Positions 46,101 through 54,109 of a DNA stretch of 64,000 bases are shown here, piece after piece; the stretch's first letter is position 1; each line of letters starts with the position of its first letter. Source of the stretch: Catellatospora citrea (GTDB lineage: Bacteria; Actinomycetota; Actinomycetes; Mycobacteriales; Micromonosporaceae). The notes under the pieces are model-generated. The model worked only from the letters and a program-made list of their open reading frames with translations, searched no databases and was not told the DNA's origin. Where the stretch lies: the NCBI RefSeq assembly GCF_003610235.1, contig NZ_RAPR01000001.1, positions 1,612,001 through 1,676,000 on the forward strand, read 5' to 3'. The position numbers and the translations under genes were made by a program.

Positions 46101-46256
46101 GCGGGGACCCTGGAGGAGCGCATCGACGCCGTGCTGGAGCAGAAGAAGGCCCTCGCCGAGGCGACCGTCGGCAACGGCGAGGCGTGGCTGACCGAGCTGT
46201 CCACCGACGCGCTGCGCGACCTCGTCGCGCTCACCCGCGACGCGGTCGTCGAGTAG
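43122..46256 (+). CDS. SNF2/RapA-type DEAD helicase
   Basis: 1044-residue ATPase. The N-terminal 550 residues include the actinobacterial SNF2-N domain (DUF3670-like, with WEFWAED and LTWDEESEYWF). The motor spans about 575-1030: Walker A DDMGLGKTIQ, VVDEAQAIKN, LTGTPVENRL, FKRRFAVPIE, LLFTQFAEFGGML, LKAGGVGLNLTAANHVIHVD and the motif VI region DRAFRIGQRRDV. It would translocate on DNA and remodel protein-DNA complexes. The GTG at 43122 has GGAGG upstream. The SWIM protein gene begins nine bases after its stop, a pairing common in actinobacteria and suggesting a complex. Confidence 0.92.
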   Translation: MLVAHCVYSGDGSWEFWAEDADLQATLPAQRGRLRTRGPGLHPFAVSTEQLGAALGAPGGTGDEAGWSVLALPAQHNRPTPSADLGTGPEPDRLAPFLVPTLRMDATAALRLLPGLAPIGGATVRFAAALARAAAHLVGSGLVTPALTWDEESEYWFADWRAASSLQVAAVRIPLLAAMPPAMRCWLYDDQVALAPAEAVFDAALDSMVDALVTEAVSGLGAALLPEPRGRVTRQSQAAERVLTALTSTDNVIDAEQLHPYEANRLSQDLDTWRAGGRSRAGGLVRTCLRLVAPGDAEPDGPAGPGAATDRADAAGDGDGTGIWRLELLLQSHEDPSLIAGADEVWRLDGNALLFAEAGLDPQAALLAGLGRAAQHYPPLARVLRQAAPVGMAMDGEDALIFLRRHAAALTAAGLGVLLPAWWSGPRPRLGLRLSAQTPPQPGIVAKDSQLGLDSLVEYAWQVALGDEVLTPQELAALAEAKSPLVRVRGQWVEVDQARLAAGLRQLGRSGRRQMTAREVLRASLLGEGAETGLPMIGVAATGWLGELLAGGPAGSFQALPTPDGFGARLRPYQERGLGWLSFMDALGSGAVLADDMGLGKTIQVLALLERERQQAPGLGPTLLVCPMSLVANWQREAAKFAPKLAVHVHHGAERLTGEQFRDAVAGVDLVLTTYSLALRDQQELAEVGWRRVVVDEAQAIKNAAAKQSRAIRALPAPRRIALTGTPVENRLADLHSIMEFASPGLLGSAESFKRRFAVPIERDGDEQAAARLRRVTGAFMLRRVKTDPNIISDLPDKIEMTVACNLTREQASLYQAVLDDMMRQVEQADGIDRRGLILATLTKLKQVCNHPAQLLKDGSRMAGRSGKVARVEEICEEVLAAGEKALLFTQFAEFGGMLSEHLAEVFGQPVPFLHGGVDRKTRDGMVAAFQGEGGPGLFVLSLKAGGVGLNLTAANHVIHVDRWWNPAVENQATDRAFRIGQRRDVQVRKLMCAGTLEERIDAVLEQKKALAEATVGNGEAWLTELSTDALRDLVALTRDAVVE

Positions 46257-46264
46257 GGGTGGGG

Positions 46265-47317
46265 ATGGCACGGCACGACGAGGACACCTGGGGGCGCGGC
46301 GGCTTCCCGTCCGCCAAGCCGCGGCTGCCCGCCGACGGCATCCGGGCCCGCAGCCGGCGCGGCGACATCGCCACGACCTGGTGGTCACGCCGTTTCCTGA
46401 AGGCCATCGAGTCGCCGGAGACCGCGAGCCGGCTCAGCCGCGGCAAGTCGTACGCGCGTTCCGGCCAGGTGCTCTCGCTCACGGTCGCGCCCGGCGAGGT
46501 GGCCGCGCAGGTGCAGGGCTCCCGGCCCGAGCCCTACACGGTCACCCTCGCCGTCGCGACGTTCATGCCCATCGAGTGGCGGCGAGCCGTCGACGCGCTG
46601 GCGCAGCAGGCCGTGTTCAGCGCCGAACTGCTGGCCGGACGCATGCCCACCGACGTCGAGCAGGCGCTGGAGCCGCTGGGCATGTCGCTGTTCCCGACCA
46701 TGCGGCAGCTGGACCTGGCCTGTTCGTGCCCGGACTGGGGCAACCCGTGCAAGCACGCGGCGGCGGTGTGCTACCTGCTGGCCGAGCTGTTCGACGAGGA
46801 CCCCTTCGTCATCCTGCACTGGCGCGGCATGCCCCGCGCCGAACTGCTCGACGCGCTGCGGGCGCACCGCGCGGGGCAGGCCGACGGCGCGACCGAGGAC
46901 GCCGGCGAGCCCGACGAGCTGCGCGGGTTCTGGACCGCCGGCCCGCTGCCCGCGCCGCCGCCCGCCGATCCGGCCGCGGTCACCCGGCTGCTGCAACGCC
47001 TGGGCCCGGTCGGCCACACCGTCCGCGGCGTGGACTTCGCGCAGGCCCTGGCTTCGGCGTACGAGGCGATGACACGGCACCGCTGGTCGTCCCCCCTACT
47101 GTCGGGCGACCTCGACGAACTGCTCCCGCCGGTCGCACCGGTCGCCACGCCGCAAGAACCGGTGACCCCGCCGGACACGGCCCGTGCGGGCGTGACACCG
47201 CCGGGCGCGGCCGCGGTGCGGGCCTGGGCGCGGAGCAACGGGATCGAGGTCAACGAGCGTGGCCGCCTGCGCGGCGAGGTGCTACAGGCCTACCTGGACG
47301 CGCACGCGCCCGGTTGA
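46265..47317 (+). CDS. SWIM zinc-finger protein with Lsr2-like C-terminus
   Basis: 350-residue partner of the SNF2 protein. After an N-terminal domain (WWSRRFLKAIES, SRGKSYARSGQVLSL) comes a SWIM zinc finger, CSCPDWGNPCKHAAAVC, near residue 158. The C-terminal 35 residues (VRAWARSNGIEVNERGRLRGEVLQAYLDA) closely follow the DNA-binding domain of the nucleoid protein Lsr2, including the RGR minor-groove hook. This would direct the SNF2 motor to AT-rich or silenced DNA. The start at 46265 has a G-rich site upstream. A long Pro/Ala linker separates the two domains. Confidence 0.88.
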   Translation: MARHDEDTWGRGGFPSAKPRLPADGIRARSRRGDIATTWWSRRFLKAIESPETASRLSRGKSYARSGQVLSLTVAPGEVAAQVQGSRPEPYTVTLAVATFMPIEWRRAVDALAQQAVFSAELLAGRMPTDVEQALEPLGMSLFPTMRQLDLACSCPDWGNPCKHAAAVCYLLAELFDEDPFVILHWRGMPRAELLDALRAHRAGQADGATEDAGEPDELRGFWTAGPLPAPPPADPAAVTRLLQRLGPVGHTVRGVDFAQALASAYEAMTRHRWSSPLLSGDLDELLPPVAPVATPQEPVTPPDTARAGVTPPGAAAVRAWARSNGIEVNERGRLRGEVLQAYLDAHAPG

Positions 47318-47321
47318 CGGG

Positions 47322-48458
47322 TCAGTGACCCAGCGGTCCGGCGCGGTGGATCGGACCGGCCGTGTCGGACAGGACCGCGCCGGTGCCGCCCCAGCGCAGC
47401 GCCACGATCTCCGCGGCGATGCTGACCGCGGTCTCCTCCGGGGTGCGCGCCCCCAGGTCCAGGCCGATCGGCGAGCGCAGCCGGCCCAGCTCGGCCTCGG
47501 TGAGGCCGTCCTCGCGCAGCCGGGCCAGCCGGTCGTCGTGGGTGCGGCGGGAACCCATCGCGCCGATGTACGCCACGGGCAGCCGCAGGGCCAGCTCCAG
47601 CAGCGGCACGTCGAACTTCGGGTCATGGGTGAGCACGCACAGCACGGTGCGCCCGTCGATCCGCTGCGCGCTCGCCTCGCCCTCCAGGTAGCGGTGCGGC
47701 CATTCGACGACGACCTCGTCGGCGGACGGGAAGCGCTTCGGGGTGGCGAACACGGCCCGGGCGTCGCAGACCGTCACGTGGTAGCCCATGAACGAGCCGA
47801 TGCGGGCCACCGCGGCGGCGAAGTCGATCGCCCCGAACACGATCATGCGCGCGGGCGGGGCGTACGAGTTCACGAACACGGCCAGCTCGTCGCCGCGGCG
47901 CTCGCCGTCGGGGCCGTAGTGCAGCATCCCGGTGCGCCCGGCGGCCAGCAGCCCGCGCGCGTCGTCGGCGACGGCGGCGTCGAGCCGCGCGGAGCCGAAC
48001 GTGCCGGCGGTCCCGTCGCCGTGGACGACCATCCGGTGCCCGAAGCGCGGCGAGTCGGCCGGGGCGATGCAGGTCGCCACGGCCACGGGACGGCCCGCCC
48101 GGACCGCCGTCACCACCTCGCCGAGCTGCGGAAACGTCTCGCGTGACACCTGCTCGACGAACACCTCGATGATGCCGCCACAGGTCAGGCCGATGGCGTA
48201 CGCGTCGTCGTCGCTGACGCCGTAGCGCTGCAGCACCGGCCGCGCCCCCGGATCGGCGGCGACGTCGGTGGCCAGCTCGTACACGGCGCCCTCGACGCAG
48301 CCGCCGGAGACGCTGCCGACGGCCTCCCCGTCCGGGGCGACGAGCATCGACGCGCCCGGTCGCCGCGGCGCGGACTGCCAGGTGCGCACCACGGTCGCCA
48401 CGCCCGCGACCGCCCCGGACGCCCAGCCGCGGAACAGGTCGTCGAGCACGTCACGCAC
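47322..48458 (-). CDS. xdhC: XdhC/CoxI-family molybdoenzyme maturation factor
   Basis: 378-residue protein. The N-terminal XdhC/CoxI domain has SVSGGCVEGAVYE near residue 45 and GLTCGGIIEVFVE near 87. The C-terminal Rossmann-like domain has IGAMGSRRTHDDR near residue 305. XdhC binds molybdenum cofactor, promotes its sulfuration and inserts it into xanthine dehydrogenase, whose subunits are encoded upstream. It is the last gene of the purine operon. Its GTG start lies eight bases inside the MobA-like gene. Confidence 0.92.
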   Translation of the reverse strand: MRDVLDDLFRGWASGAVAGVATVVRTWQSAPRRPGASMLVAPDGEAVGSVSGGCVEGAVYELATDVAADPGARPVLQRYGVSDDDAYAIGLTCGGIIEVFVEQVSRETFPQLGEVVTAVRAGRPVAVATCIAPADSPRFGHRMVVHGDGTAGTFGSARLDAAVADDARGLLAAGRTGMLHYGPDGERRGDELAVFVNSYAPPARMIVFGAIDFAAAVARIGSFMGYHVTVCDARAVFATPKRFPSADEVVVEWPHRYLEGEASAQRIDGRTVLCVLTHDPKFDVPLLELALRLPVAYIGAMGSRRTHDDRLARLREDGLTEAELGRLRSPIGLDLGARTPEETAVSIAAEIVALRWGGTGAVLSDTAGPIHRAGPLGH

Positions 48459-49002
48459 GGGGGACGTCCAGGTCCGCGCCGTCGGAGACGTCGTCGCACG
48501 GCACCGTCTCCACCTCGTGCCGGGCCAGGTACGGCCGGGCCCCGACGTCGCCCACGGCGAGTTCGGCCGCCCCGGCCCAGTGGTCGCGGCCGAGCAGCAC
48601 CGGATGCCCGCCGTCCCCGCCGTAGGTCGCCACCCGCAGCGTGTCCGGCTTGGCTCCCGCACCGACCCGGCGCACCGCCTCGGCGGTGATCCCCGGTGTG
48701 TCCACCAGCAGCACCACTACAGCGTCCACCTGCGGCGGCAGTGCCGCCAAACCGGCCCGCAGGGACGAGCCCATACCGGTCCGCCACTCCTTGTTGATCA
48801 CCACGAGCGCGCCGGGCAGCGCCGGGGCACGCCCGGCTCCCGCACCGAGCACGACCACGACCGGATCGCACTGTCCGTCGCGCAGCGTCCGCAGCGCGTG
48901 CTGCACCATCAGCTCCCCGTCGCCCGGCACCACGGCCAGCGCCTTGGGCATCCCGTACCGCCGCCCGGCCCCCGCCGCGAGCAGCAATCCCCCGACAGCC
49001 AT
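48451..49002 (-). CDS. MobA-like nucleotidyltransferase (molybdopterin cytidylyltransferase type)
   Basis: 183-residue NTP transferase. The signature LLLAAGAGRRYGMPKAL at the N-terminus binds NTP. VVVLGAGAGRAP, the EWRTGMGSSLRAGL segment and VVLLVDTPGI (metal-binding Asp) follow the MocA/MobA pattern. Its place between allantoicase and xdhC suggests it makes the cytosine dinucleotide form of molybdenum cofactor for xanthine dehydrogenase. GGGGGAGG lies before the ATG. It starts two bases after allantoicase ends. Confidence 0.88.
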   Translation of the reverse strand: MAVGGLLLAAGAGRRYGMPKALAVVPGDGELMVQHALRTLRDGQCDPVVVVLGAGAGRAPALPGALVVINKEWRTGMGSSLRAGLAALPPQVDAVVVLLVDTPGITAEAVRRVGAGAKPDTLRVATYGGDGGHPVLLGRDHWAGAAELAVGDVGARPYLARHEVETVPCDDVSDGADLDVPRA

Positions 49003-49004
49003 AC

Positions 49005-49991
49005 TCAGCCTCCCCCAGCCTCCTGATCCGTCCACGGTGCGGCGAGCCTCTCCCGGGCGGCGGCCGTCAGGCTGCCGTACAGGCGCAGCCGGGCCATGCC
49101 GCCGTCGGGATAGATGTCCAGGCGTGCCCCGTCGACCGGGCCGTCGTACGACAGCCGGAACCGGTGGCGGGTGTCGGGCTGCAGCCGGGTGCGTGCCAGC
49201 AGCGGTTCGCCGCCGGACCCGGTCAGCGCCGCCCAGCCGGGGGCGTTGCCTTTGAAGTGCGAGGTGTCCAGCTCGGCCAGCGCGAGCACGCCCGGCGCGG
49301 CGAGCCGCACCTGGACCCAGTCGTTGCCGCCGTCGCGCCGCCGCCGGGTCTCCCAGCCCTCGCCCATGCTGGTTGCGAGTCCAGGCAGCAGCAGGTTGCC
49401 GGGTGAGCCGTAGAAGCGGTCGCTGCAGTCGACGACCCGGCCGCCCAGCTCGGCGGCCGCCAGGTCGACCGTGTCGGGCAGCAGGCGCGGATCGGGGGCC
49501 GGGGTGCCGTGCACCCGCAGCCGGGCCACCCCGCCGTCGGGGTGGATGGTCAGCCGGACATGGGTGACCAGCGGGCCGGCGTCGACCGGGAAGCGGTTGC
49601 GGGTGTCGCCGAGCAGGGCCGAGCGCTCGACCAGCGGGAACCAGTCCGCGCCGGCCAGCTCGGCGGGCGAGGGGTAGCCGTCCGCCCGGCAGCCCTCGAC
49701 GGACGCCTCGGGCGGGTAGTTGCCGGTGAAGAACGCGGTGTCGACGACGACGCCGTGCACGTGGCCGGGCGCGCCGAGCCGCAGCACGGCGAGGTCGTGG
49801 CCGGGTTCGCGGCGGCGGCGCGTCTCCCAGCCGTCGTACACCTGGCCTTTCGCGCCGAAGGTGCGCGGGGTGAAGGTCGGCGCCCACGGGTTGACCAGGT
49901 TGTCACGCTCGGCGAAGAACTCGTTGTTGGCCGCGACGACGCTGCCCCCGACGGCCCGCGACGCGAGGTCGAGCAACTCCTCAAAACTCAT
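49005..49991 (-). CDS. alc: Allantoicase
   Basis: 328-residue enzyme hydrolysing allantoate to ureidoglycolate and urea. It consists of two similar jelly-roll halves: the first has NPWAPTFTPRTFGAKGQVYDGWETRRRREPGHDL, the second SMGEGWETRRRRDGGNDWVQVRLAAPG, both with the GWETRRRR motif and followed by DTAFFTGNYPP or DTSHFKGNAPG. Length and duplicated motifs identify the family. Its ATG overlaps the stop of a 24-codon mini-ORF (ATGA), which is itself coupled to allantoinase. Confidence 0.95.
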   Translation of the reverse strand: MSFEELLDLASRAVGGSVVAANNEFFAERDNLVNPWAPTFTPRTFGAKGQVYDGWETRRRREPGHDLAVLRLGAPGHVHGVVVDTAFFTGNYPPEASVEGCRADGYPSPAELAGADWFPLVERSALLGDTRNRFPVDAGPLVTHVRLTIHPDGGVARLRVHGTPAPDPRLLPDTVDLAAAELGGRVVDCSDRFYGSPGNLLLPGLATSMGEGWETRRRRDGGNDWVQVRLAAPGVLALAELDTSHFKGNAPGWAALTGSGGEPLLARTRLQPDTRHRFRLSYDGPVDGARLDIYPDGGMARLRLYGSLTAAARERLAAPWTDQEAGGG

Positions 49992-50062
49992 GCCCGCTCC
50001 TCGCTGCGCTCGTCGCGTGCACGAGTGACGTGCCTGCTGATTCGCTCGCGAAGCTCGCTCAT
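49988..50062 (-). CDS. 24-codon mini-ORF bridging allB and alc
   Basis: Reads MSELRERISRHVTRARDERS plus EERA and stop. Its ATG overlaps the allantoinase stop (ATGA) and its TGA overlaps the allantoicase ATG (ATGA), so one ribosome could pass through all three frames. The DNA contains the actinobacterial intergenic repeat type built from GAGCGAGC/GACGAGCGCAGCGAGGAG; a relative lies at 60405-60473. It may be a translational bridge rather than a functional peptide. Peptide function is not claimed. Confidence 0.55.
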   Translation of the reverse strand: MSELRERISRHVTRARDERSEERA

Positions 50063-51360
50063 GCCCCTCCCCCCGGCCGGATCAGGCGGCCGATCGGCTC
50101 GACGCCGGCGAGGCGGCCGCGCAGCCAGGTGTCGCGGACGACGCCGCGCAGGTGGCGGCCGTCGTACGGCGAGACGTGGTGGCGGTGCAGCAGCCGCGTC
50201 GCGTCGACGGTGAACTCGGCGTCCGGATCGAACGCGACCAGGTCCGCGTCGGCGCCCTCGGCGATGCGCCCCTTGCGGGGCAGGCCGACCAGGTCGGCGG
50301 TGTTGCCGGCCATCCAGCGCACCACGTCGGCCAGGCTGTGCCCGCGCTGCGCCGCGGCGGTCCAGATCAGCGGCAGCCCGAGCTGCACGGACGCGATGCC
50401 GCCCCAGGCGGTGCCGAAGTCGCCCGCCTTCAGCTCGGGCGGGCACGGCGAGTGGTCGGACACCACACAGTCGATCACGCCGTCGGCCAGCGCCTGCCAC
50501 AGCGCGTCCTGATGGGACTTGTCCCGGATCGGCGGGCAGCACTTGTACTGCGTGGCGCCGTCGGGCACCTGGGACGCGTCCAGGGTCAGGTAGTGCGGGC
50601 AGGTCTCGGCGGTGATGCGGACGCCCTCCCGGCGGGCCGCGGCGATCAGCGGGAGCGCGTCGGCGGCGGCCAGGTGCAGGATGTGCACCCGCGCCCCGGT
50701 GCGCTGGGCCGCGTCGATCACGGCGGCGACGGCCCGGCGCTCGGCGCGCGGCGGGCGCGAGGCGACGAAGTCCGTGAAGTGCTCGCCGTGCGCGGCGGTG
50801 ACCAGGGACGGGTCCTCGGCGTGCAGCACGAACAGGGCGTCGACCGCGCCGAGCGCCTCCTCCAGCCCAGCCGGGTCCAGCGGCGGGAACTCGGGCACGC
50901 CCGAGTCGACGAGGAATGCCTTGAACCCGAACACGCCTTGGCTGTGCAGGGCGGGCAGCTGCCGGGCGTTGCCGGGCACCGCGCCGCCCCAGAAACCGAC
51001 GTCCACGAAGCACTGCTCGACGGCCGCGGCGCGCTTGACGTGCAGCGCCTGCACGTCGACCGTCGGCGGAATCGAGTTCAGCGGCATGTCGACGATGGTG
51101 GTCACGCCGCCCGCGGCGGCCGCCCGGGTGGCGCTGTCGAAGCCCTCCCACTGGGTGCGCCCCGGCTCGTTGACGTGCACGTGGGTGTCGACCAGGCCGG
51201 GCAGCAGCGCGCAGTCCCCCAGGTCGATGGCGTCGTTGCCGGCCAGCGCCTGGAATCCGGCGACCGTGGCGATGACGCCGTCGCGGATGCCGACGTCGGC
51301 GGGCCGTTCACCGTCCGGGGTGAACGTGCGGTGCGAGCGCAGGATGAGGTCGTAGTTCAC
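50059..51360 (-). CDS. allB: Allantoinase
   Basis: 433-residue cyclic amidohydrolase opening allantoin to allantoate. Metal-site motifs are LVDTHVHVNEPGR (near residue 58), the carboxylated Lys in GFKAFLVDSGVPEFP (near 145), HAEDPS (near 180), HILHLAAADA (near 237), TAETCPHYLTL and VVSDHSPCP (near 310). GRTQWEGF and the GVPEFPPL loop distinguish it from hydantoinases. The start is GTG, overlapping the stop of the preceding gene (GTGA). Confidence 0.95.
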   Translation of the reverse strand: MNYDLILRSHRTFTPDGERPADVGIRDGVIATVAGFQALAGNDAIDLGDCALLPGLVDTHVHVNEPGRTQWEGFDSATRAAAAGGVTTIVDMPLNSIPPTVDVQALHVKRAAAVEQCFVDVGFWGGAVPGNARQLPALHSQGVFGFKAFLVDSGVPEFPPLDPAGLEEALGAVDALFVLHAEDPSLVTAAHGEHFTDFVASRPPRAERRAVAAVIDAAQRTGARVHILHLAAADALPLIAAARREGVRITAETCPHYLTLDASQVPDGATQYKCCPPIRDKSHQDALWQALADGVIDCVVSDHSPCPPELKAGDFGTAWGGIASVQLGLPLIWTAAAQRGHSLADVVRWMAGNTADLVGLPRKGRIAEGADADLVAFDPDAEFTVDATRLLHRHHVSPYDGRHLRGVVRDTWLRGRLAGVEPIGRLIRPGGGA

Positions 51361-52589
51361 AGCGGCTCCAGCATAGATCGATCGACGCCGAATTCACCGA
51401 CATCCAGCGCGCCGCACTGCACGGCGCGTCGCAGGAATCCGGACAGCGCCCTTGCCGTCGCGGGTTCGTCCAGGTAACCGGTGCCCCGCGCACCGCTGTC
51501 GCGCTGCGCGGCGCTGTCGCGCCCGGCCAGCCAGGCCCGCAACCGGGTCGCGGCCGACGGCGCGCCCTGGCGAAAGAAGCCGTACGCTGCCGCGTAGCGC
51601 GTCGGGAGCTGCGCCGGATGCAGGTCCCAACCCTGGTAGAAGCCGCGTTCGAGGCTGCGGCGGACCAGTCGCAGGTGCAGCGCCCAGGCGGCCTGCACGG
51701 CGGCGGTGTCCCCGATCGGCAGCACGTTGGTGGAGCCGTCGACCACGCGTACGCCGGTGCCCGCCGCGGCGACCTGCATCACCTGCTTGGCGTGGTCGGC
51801 GGCGGGATGCTCCATGGACTGGTACGCCGCCGCGATGCCCAGTGCCGCCGAGTAGTCGTAGGTGCCGTAGTGCAGCCCCACGCAGCGCCCCTGCGACAAA
51901 TGAATCATCGCGGGCAGCGGGCAGACCCCGTCCGGCCCGAGGATCGCCTGCGGCATCTCCACCTGCAGTTCGAAGCGCAGCTGCCCGGCGGCCGGTTCGA
52001 GGTGGCGGCACAGCCACACCAGCGCCTCGACCTGCTCCACCGAGCTGACCTTCGGCAGTGTGATCACGAAGTTCGGCGGGATCGTGCCCAGCGCGTCGAG
52101 CAGCCGTTCGAGGGTGCGCAGCGCGCGGGGGCGGGTGTCGGGCTCCAGGCTCTTGATCCGTACCCCGGTGAACGGGGCCGGGCGGGCGGCCAGGAATGCG
52201 GCGACGCTGCGGGCGTGCGCGTCTTCCGTGGCGTCCTCGCGGCGGCCGTAGCCGTCCTCGAAGTCCACCCGCAGGTCCTCGATCGGCTCGGTGGCGAGCT
52301 TGCGGGTGATCCGCTCGTGCAGCTCGTCCGGATACGGCAGGCCGTGCTCGGCCAGCGCAGCGAGGGCCTGCTCGCCCCAGCGCTGCCCCAGGCCGGTGCG
52401 CACCCGGTCGGCGGGCACGTACACGGTGTGCAGCGGCTGGCGGCCGGGATCCTCGCCCGGGTAGCGGTCGCGGCGCAGCCCGTCGGCCACGGCCAGGATG
52501 CGGTCCAGTTCCCGCGCGGGGACCCGGGCCGTCCCGTCGCGCGGCTCGCGCGGCACGCCGAGGAACTCGTCGGTTCCGGCGGGCGTCAT
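51357..52589 (-). CDS. HpcH/HpaI-type aldolase/lyase homologue (DUF6986-like)
   Basis: 410-residue TIM-barrel protein of the citrate lyase beta / HpcH aldolase superfamily, in a branch annotated DUF6986 as far as I recall. Motifs are DLRVDFEDGYGRREDATED near residue 120 (metal-binding Asp/Glu), FVITLPKVSSVEQVEALV, LQVEMPQAIL (Glu) and GLHYGTYDYSAALGI. It overlaps malate synthase by one base (TGATG) and allantoinase by four (GTGA). Relatives cleave or condense glyoxylate or acetyl units, so a role in glyoxylate or ureidoglycolate metabolism is likely. No ureidoglycolate lyase is seen in the operon, making this a candidate for that missing step. Confidence 0.8.
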   Translation of the reverse strand: MTPAGTDEFLGVPREPRDGTARVPARELDRILAVADGLRRDRYPGEDPGRQPLHTVYVPADRVRTGLGQRWGEQALAALAEHGLPYPDELHERITRKLATEPIEDLRVDFEDGYGRREDATEDAHARSVAAFLAARPAPFTGVRIKSLEPDTRPRALRTLERLLDALGTIPPNFVITLPKVSSVEQVEALVWLCRHLEPAAGQLRFELQVEMPQAILGPDGVCPLPAMIHLSQGRCVGLHYGTYDYSAALGIAAAYQSMEHPAADHAKQVMQVAAAGTGVRVVDGSTNVLPIGDTAAVQAAWALHLRLVRRSLERGFYQGWDLHPAQLPTRYAAAYGFFRQGAPSAATRLRAWLAGRDSAAQRDSGARGTGYLDEPATARALSGFLRRAVQCGALDVGEFGVDRSMLEPL

Positions 52590-54109
52590 CAGTCGATCAG
52601 CTCCCCGGCCGGCAGGGTCAGGAACTCCACGAAGTCGTCGGCGAGCGCGACCTGCTCGAAGATCCTGCGGGCGGGGGCGTACTCCGGCCCCAGCACGGCC
52701 ATCTCGCCCTCGATCAGCTCTTCCAGCAGCTCGCGGGTGACCGGGGTGGTGCCGCCGTCGAGAAGCGCGCCGTTGTGCAGCCACTGCCACAGCTGGGAGC
52801 GGGAGATCTCGGCGGTGGCGGCGTCCTCCATCAGGTTGTCGATCGCGGCCGCGCCGTTGCCGTTCAGCCAGGACTGGATGTAGCGGATGCCGACGTGGAT
52901 GTTGGCGCGGGCCCCGACCATCGTCGGCTCGCCCTCGGTGGTCCGCACGTCGAGCAGGTCGTGTGCGTCGACGTGCACGTCCGGGCGCTGACGGGAGAGC
53001 TGGTTCGGCGCGCCGCCCAGGGCCTTGTCGAACACCTCCAGGCAGAGCGGCACCAGGTCGGGGTGCGCCACCCAGGAGCCGTCGAAGCCGTCGGCGGCCT
53101 CACGTTCCTTGTCCTGGCGGACCTTGGCCAGCGCGGTCGCGGTGACCCCCGGGTCGCGCCGGTTCGGGATGAAGGCGGCCATGCCCCCCATCGCGTACGC
53201 GCCGCGACGGTGACACGTCTTGACCAGCAGCTGCGCGTACGCCCGCAGGAACGGCGCGGCCATCGTCACCTGCCCCCGGTCGGGCAGCGTGTACGCCGGG
53301 AACGCGCGGAACTTCTTGATCAGGCTGAACAGGTAGTCCCAGCGCCCCGCGTTCAGGCCGCTGGCGTGGTCGCGCAGCTCCCACAGGATCTCGTCCATCT
53401 CGAACGCGGCCGTGATCGTCTCGATGAGCACGGTGGCCCGGATGCTGCCGTACGGAATGCCCTGCAGCTCCTGCGCGGCCGTGAACACGTCCTGCCAGAG
53501 CCGCGCTTCGCGGTGGCTCTCCATCTTCGGCAGGTAGAAGTACGGACCGCTGCCCCGGGCCAGCAGCTCGGCGGCGTTGTGGAAGAAGTGCAGCCCGAAG
53601 TCGACCAGCGCGGCGACGCCGGGCGCACCGTCGACCTCGAAGTGCCGCTCGTCGAGGTGCCAGCCGCGCGGCCGCACCACGATGGTCGGCAGCGGGCCGG
53701 GATGCAGGGCGTACAGCTTGTCGCCCTGCTGCAGGCTGATGGTCCGGCGGACGGCCTCGTACAGGCTCTGCTGGCCGCCGATCACGTTGGCCCAGTGCGG
53801 GGTGTTGGCGTCCTCCAGGTCGGCCAGCCACACCTTCGCGCCCGAGTTCAGCGCGTTGATGGTCATCTTGCGGTCGGTCGGGCCGGTGATCTCGACCCGG
53901 CGATCGACCAGGTCGGCCGGGGCGGGGGCGACGGTCCACTCGCTCTCGCGGATCCGCGCGGTCTCCGGCAGGAAGTCCAGCGTGCCGGTGCGGTCGATCT
54001 CGGCCTGCCGGGCCTGGCGCGCCGCGAGCAGTTCGTCCCGGCGGGGGCGGAAGCGGCGCTGCAGTTCGGTGACGAACTGGACCGCCTCGGGCGTCAGGAT
54101 CTCGGTCAC
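52589..54109 (-). CDS. aceB: Malate synthase A
   Basis: 506-residue isoform A malate synthase, condensing glyoxylate with acetyl-CoA to malate. Recognisable parts are [43 protein letters not shown] (Asp/Glu acid pair), [38 protein letters not shown] and GMAAFIPNR. Its position inside the purine operon, directly after the xanthine dehydrogenase large subunit (TGA then GTG start), shows it is dedicated to the glyoxylate released from allantoate. No isocitrate lyase is nearby. Confidence 0.95.
   Translation of the reverse strand: MTEILTPEAVQFVTELQRRFRPRRDELLAARQARQAEIDRTGTLDFLPETARIRESEWTVAPAPADLVDRRVEITGPTDRKMTINALNSGAKVWLADLEDANTPHWANVIGGQQSLYEAVRRTISLQQGDKLYALHPGPLPTIVVRPRGWHLDERHFEVDGAPGVAALVDFGLHFFHNAAELLARGSGPYFYLPKMESHREARLWQDVFTAAQELQGIPYGSIRATVLIETITAAFEMDEILWELRDHASGLNAGRWDYLFSLIKKFRAFPAYTLPDRGQVTMAAPFLRAYAQLLVKTCHRRGAYAMGGMAAFIPNRRDPGVTATALAKVRQDKEREAADGFDGSWVAHPDLVPLCLEVFDKALGGAPNQLSRQRPDVHVDAHDLLDVRTTEGEPTMVGARANIHVGIRYIQSWLNGNGAAAIDNLMEDAATAEISRSQLWQWLHNGALLDGGTTPVTRELLEELIEGEMAVLGPEYAPARRIFEQVALADDFVEFLTLPAGELID

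Noticed and set aside
43116..46388. A 1090-codon minus-strand open frame opposite the SNF2 gene
   Set aside because: Shadow of a GC-rich gene; SNF2 motifs on the plus strand are unambiguous.
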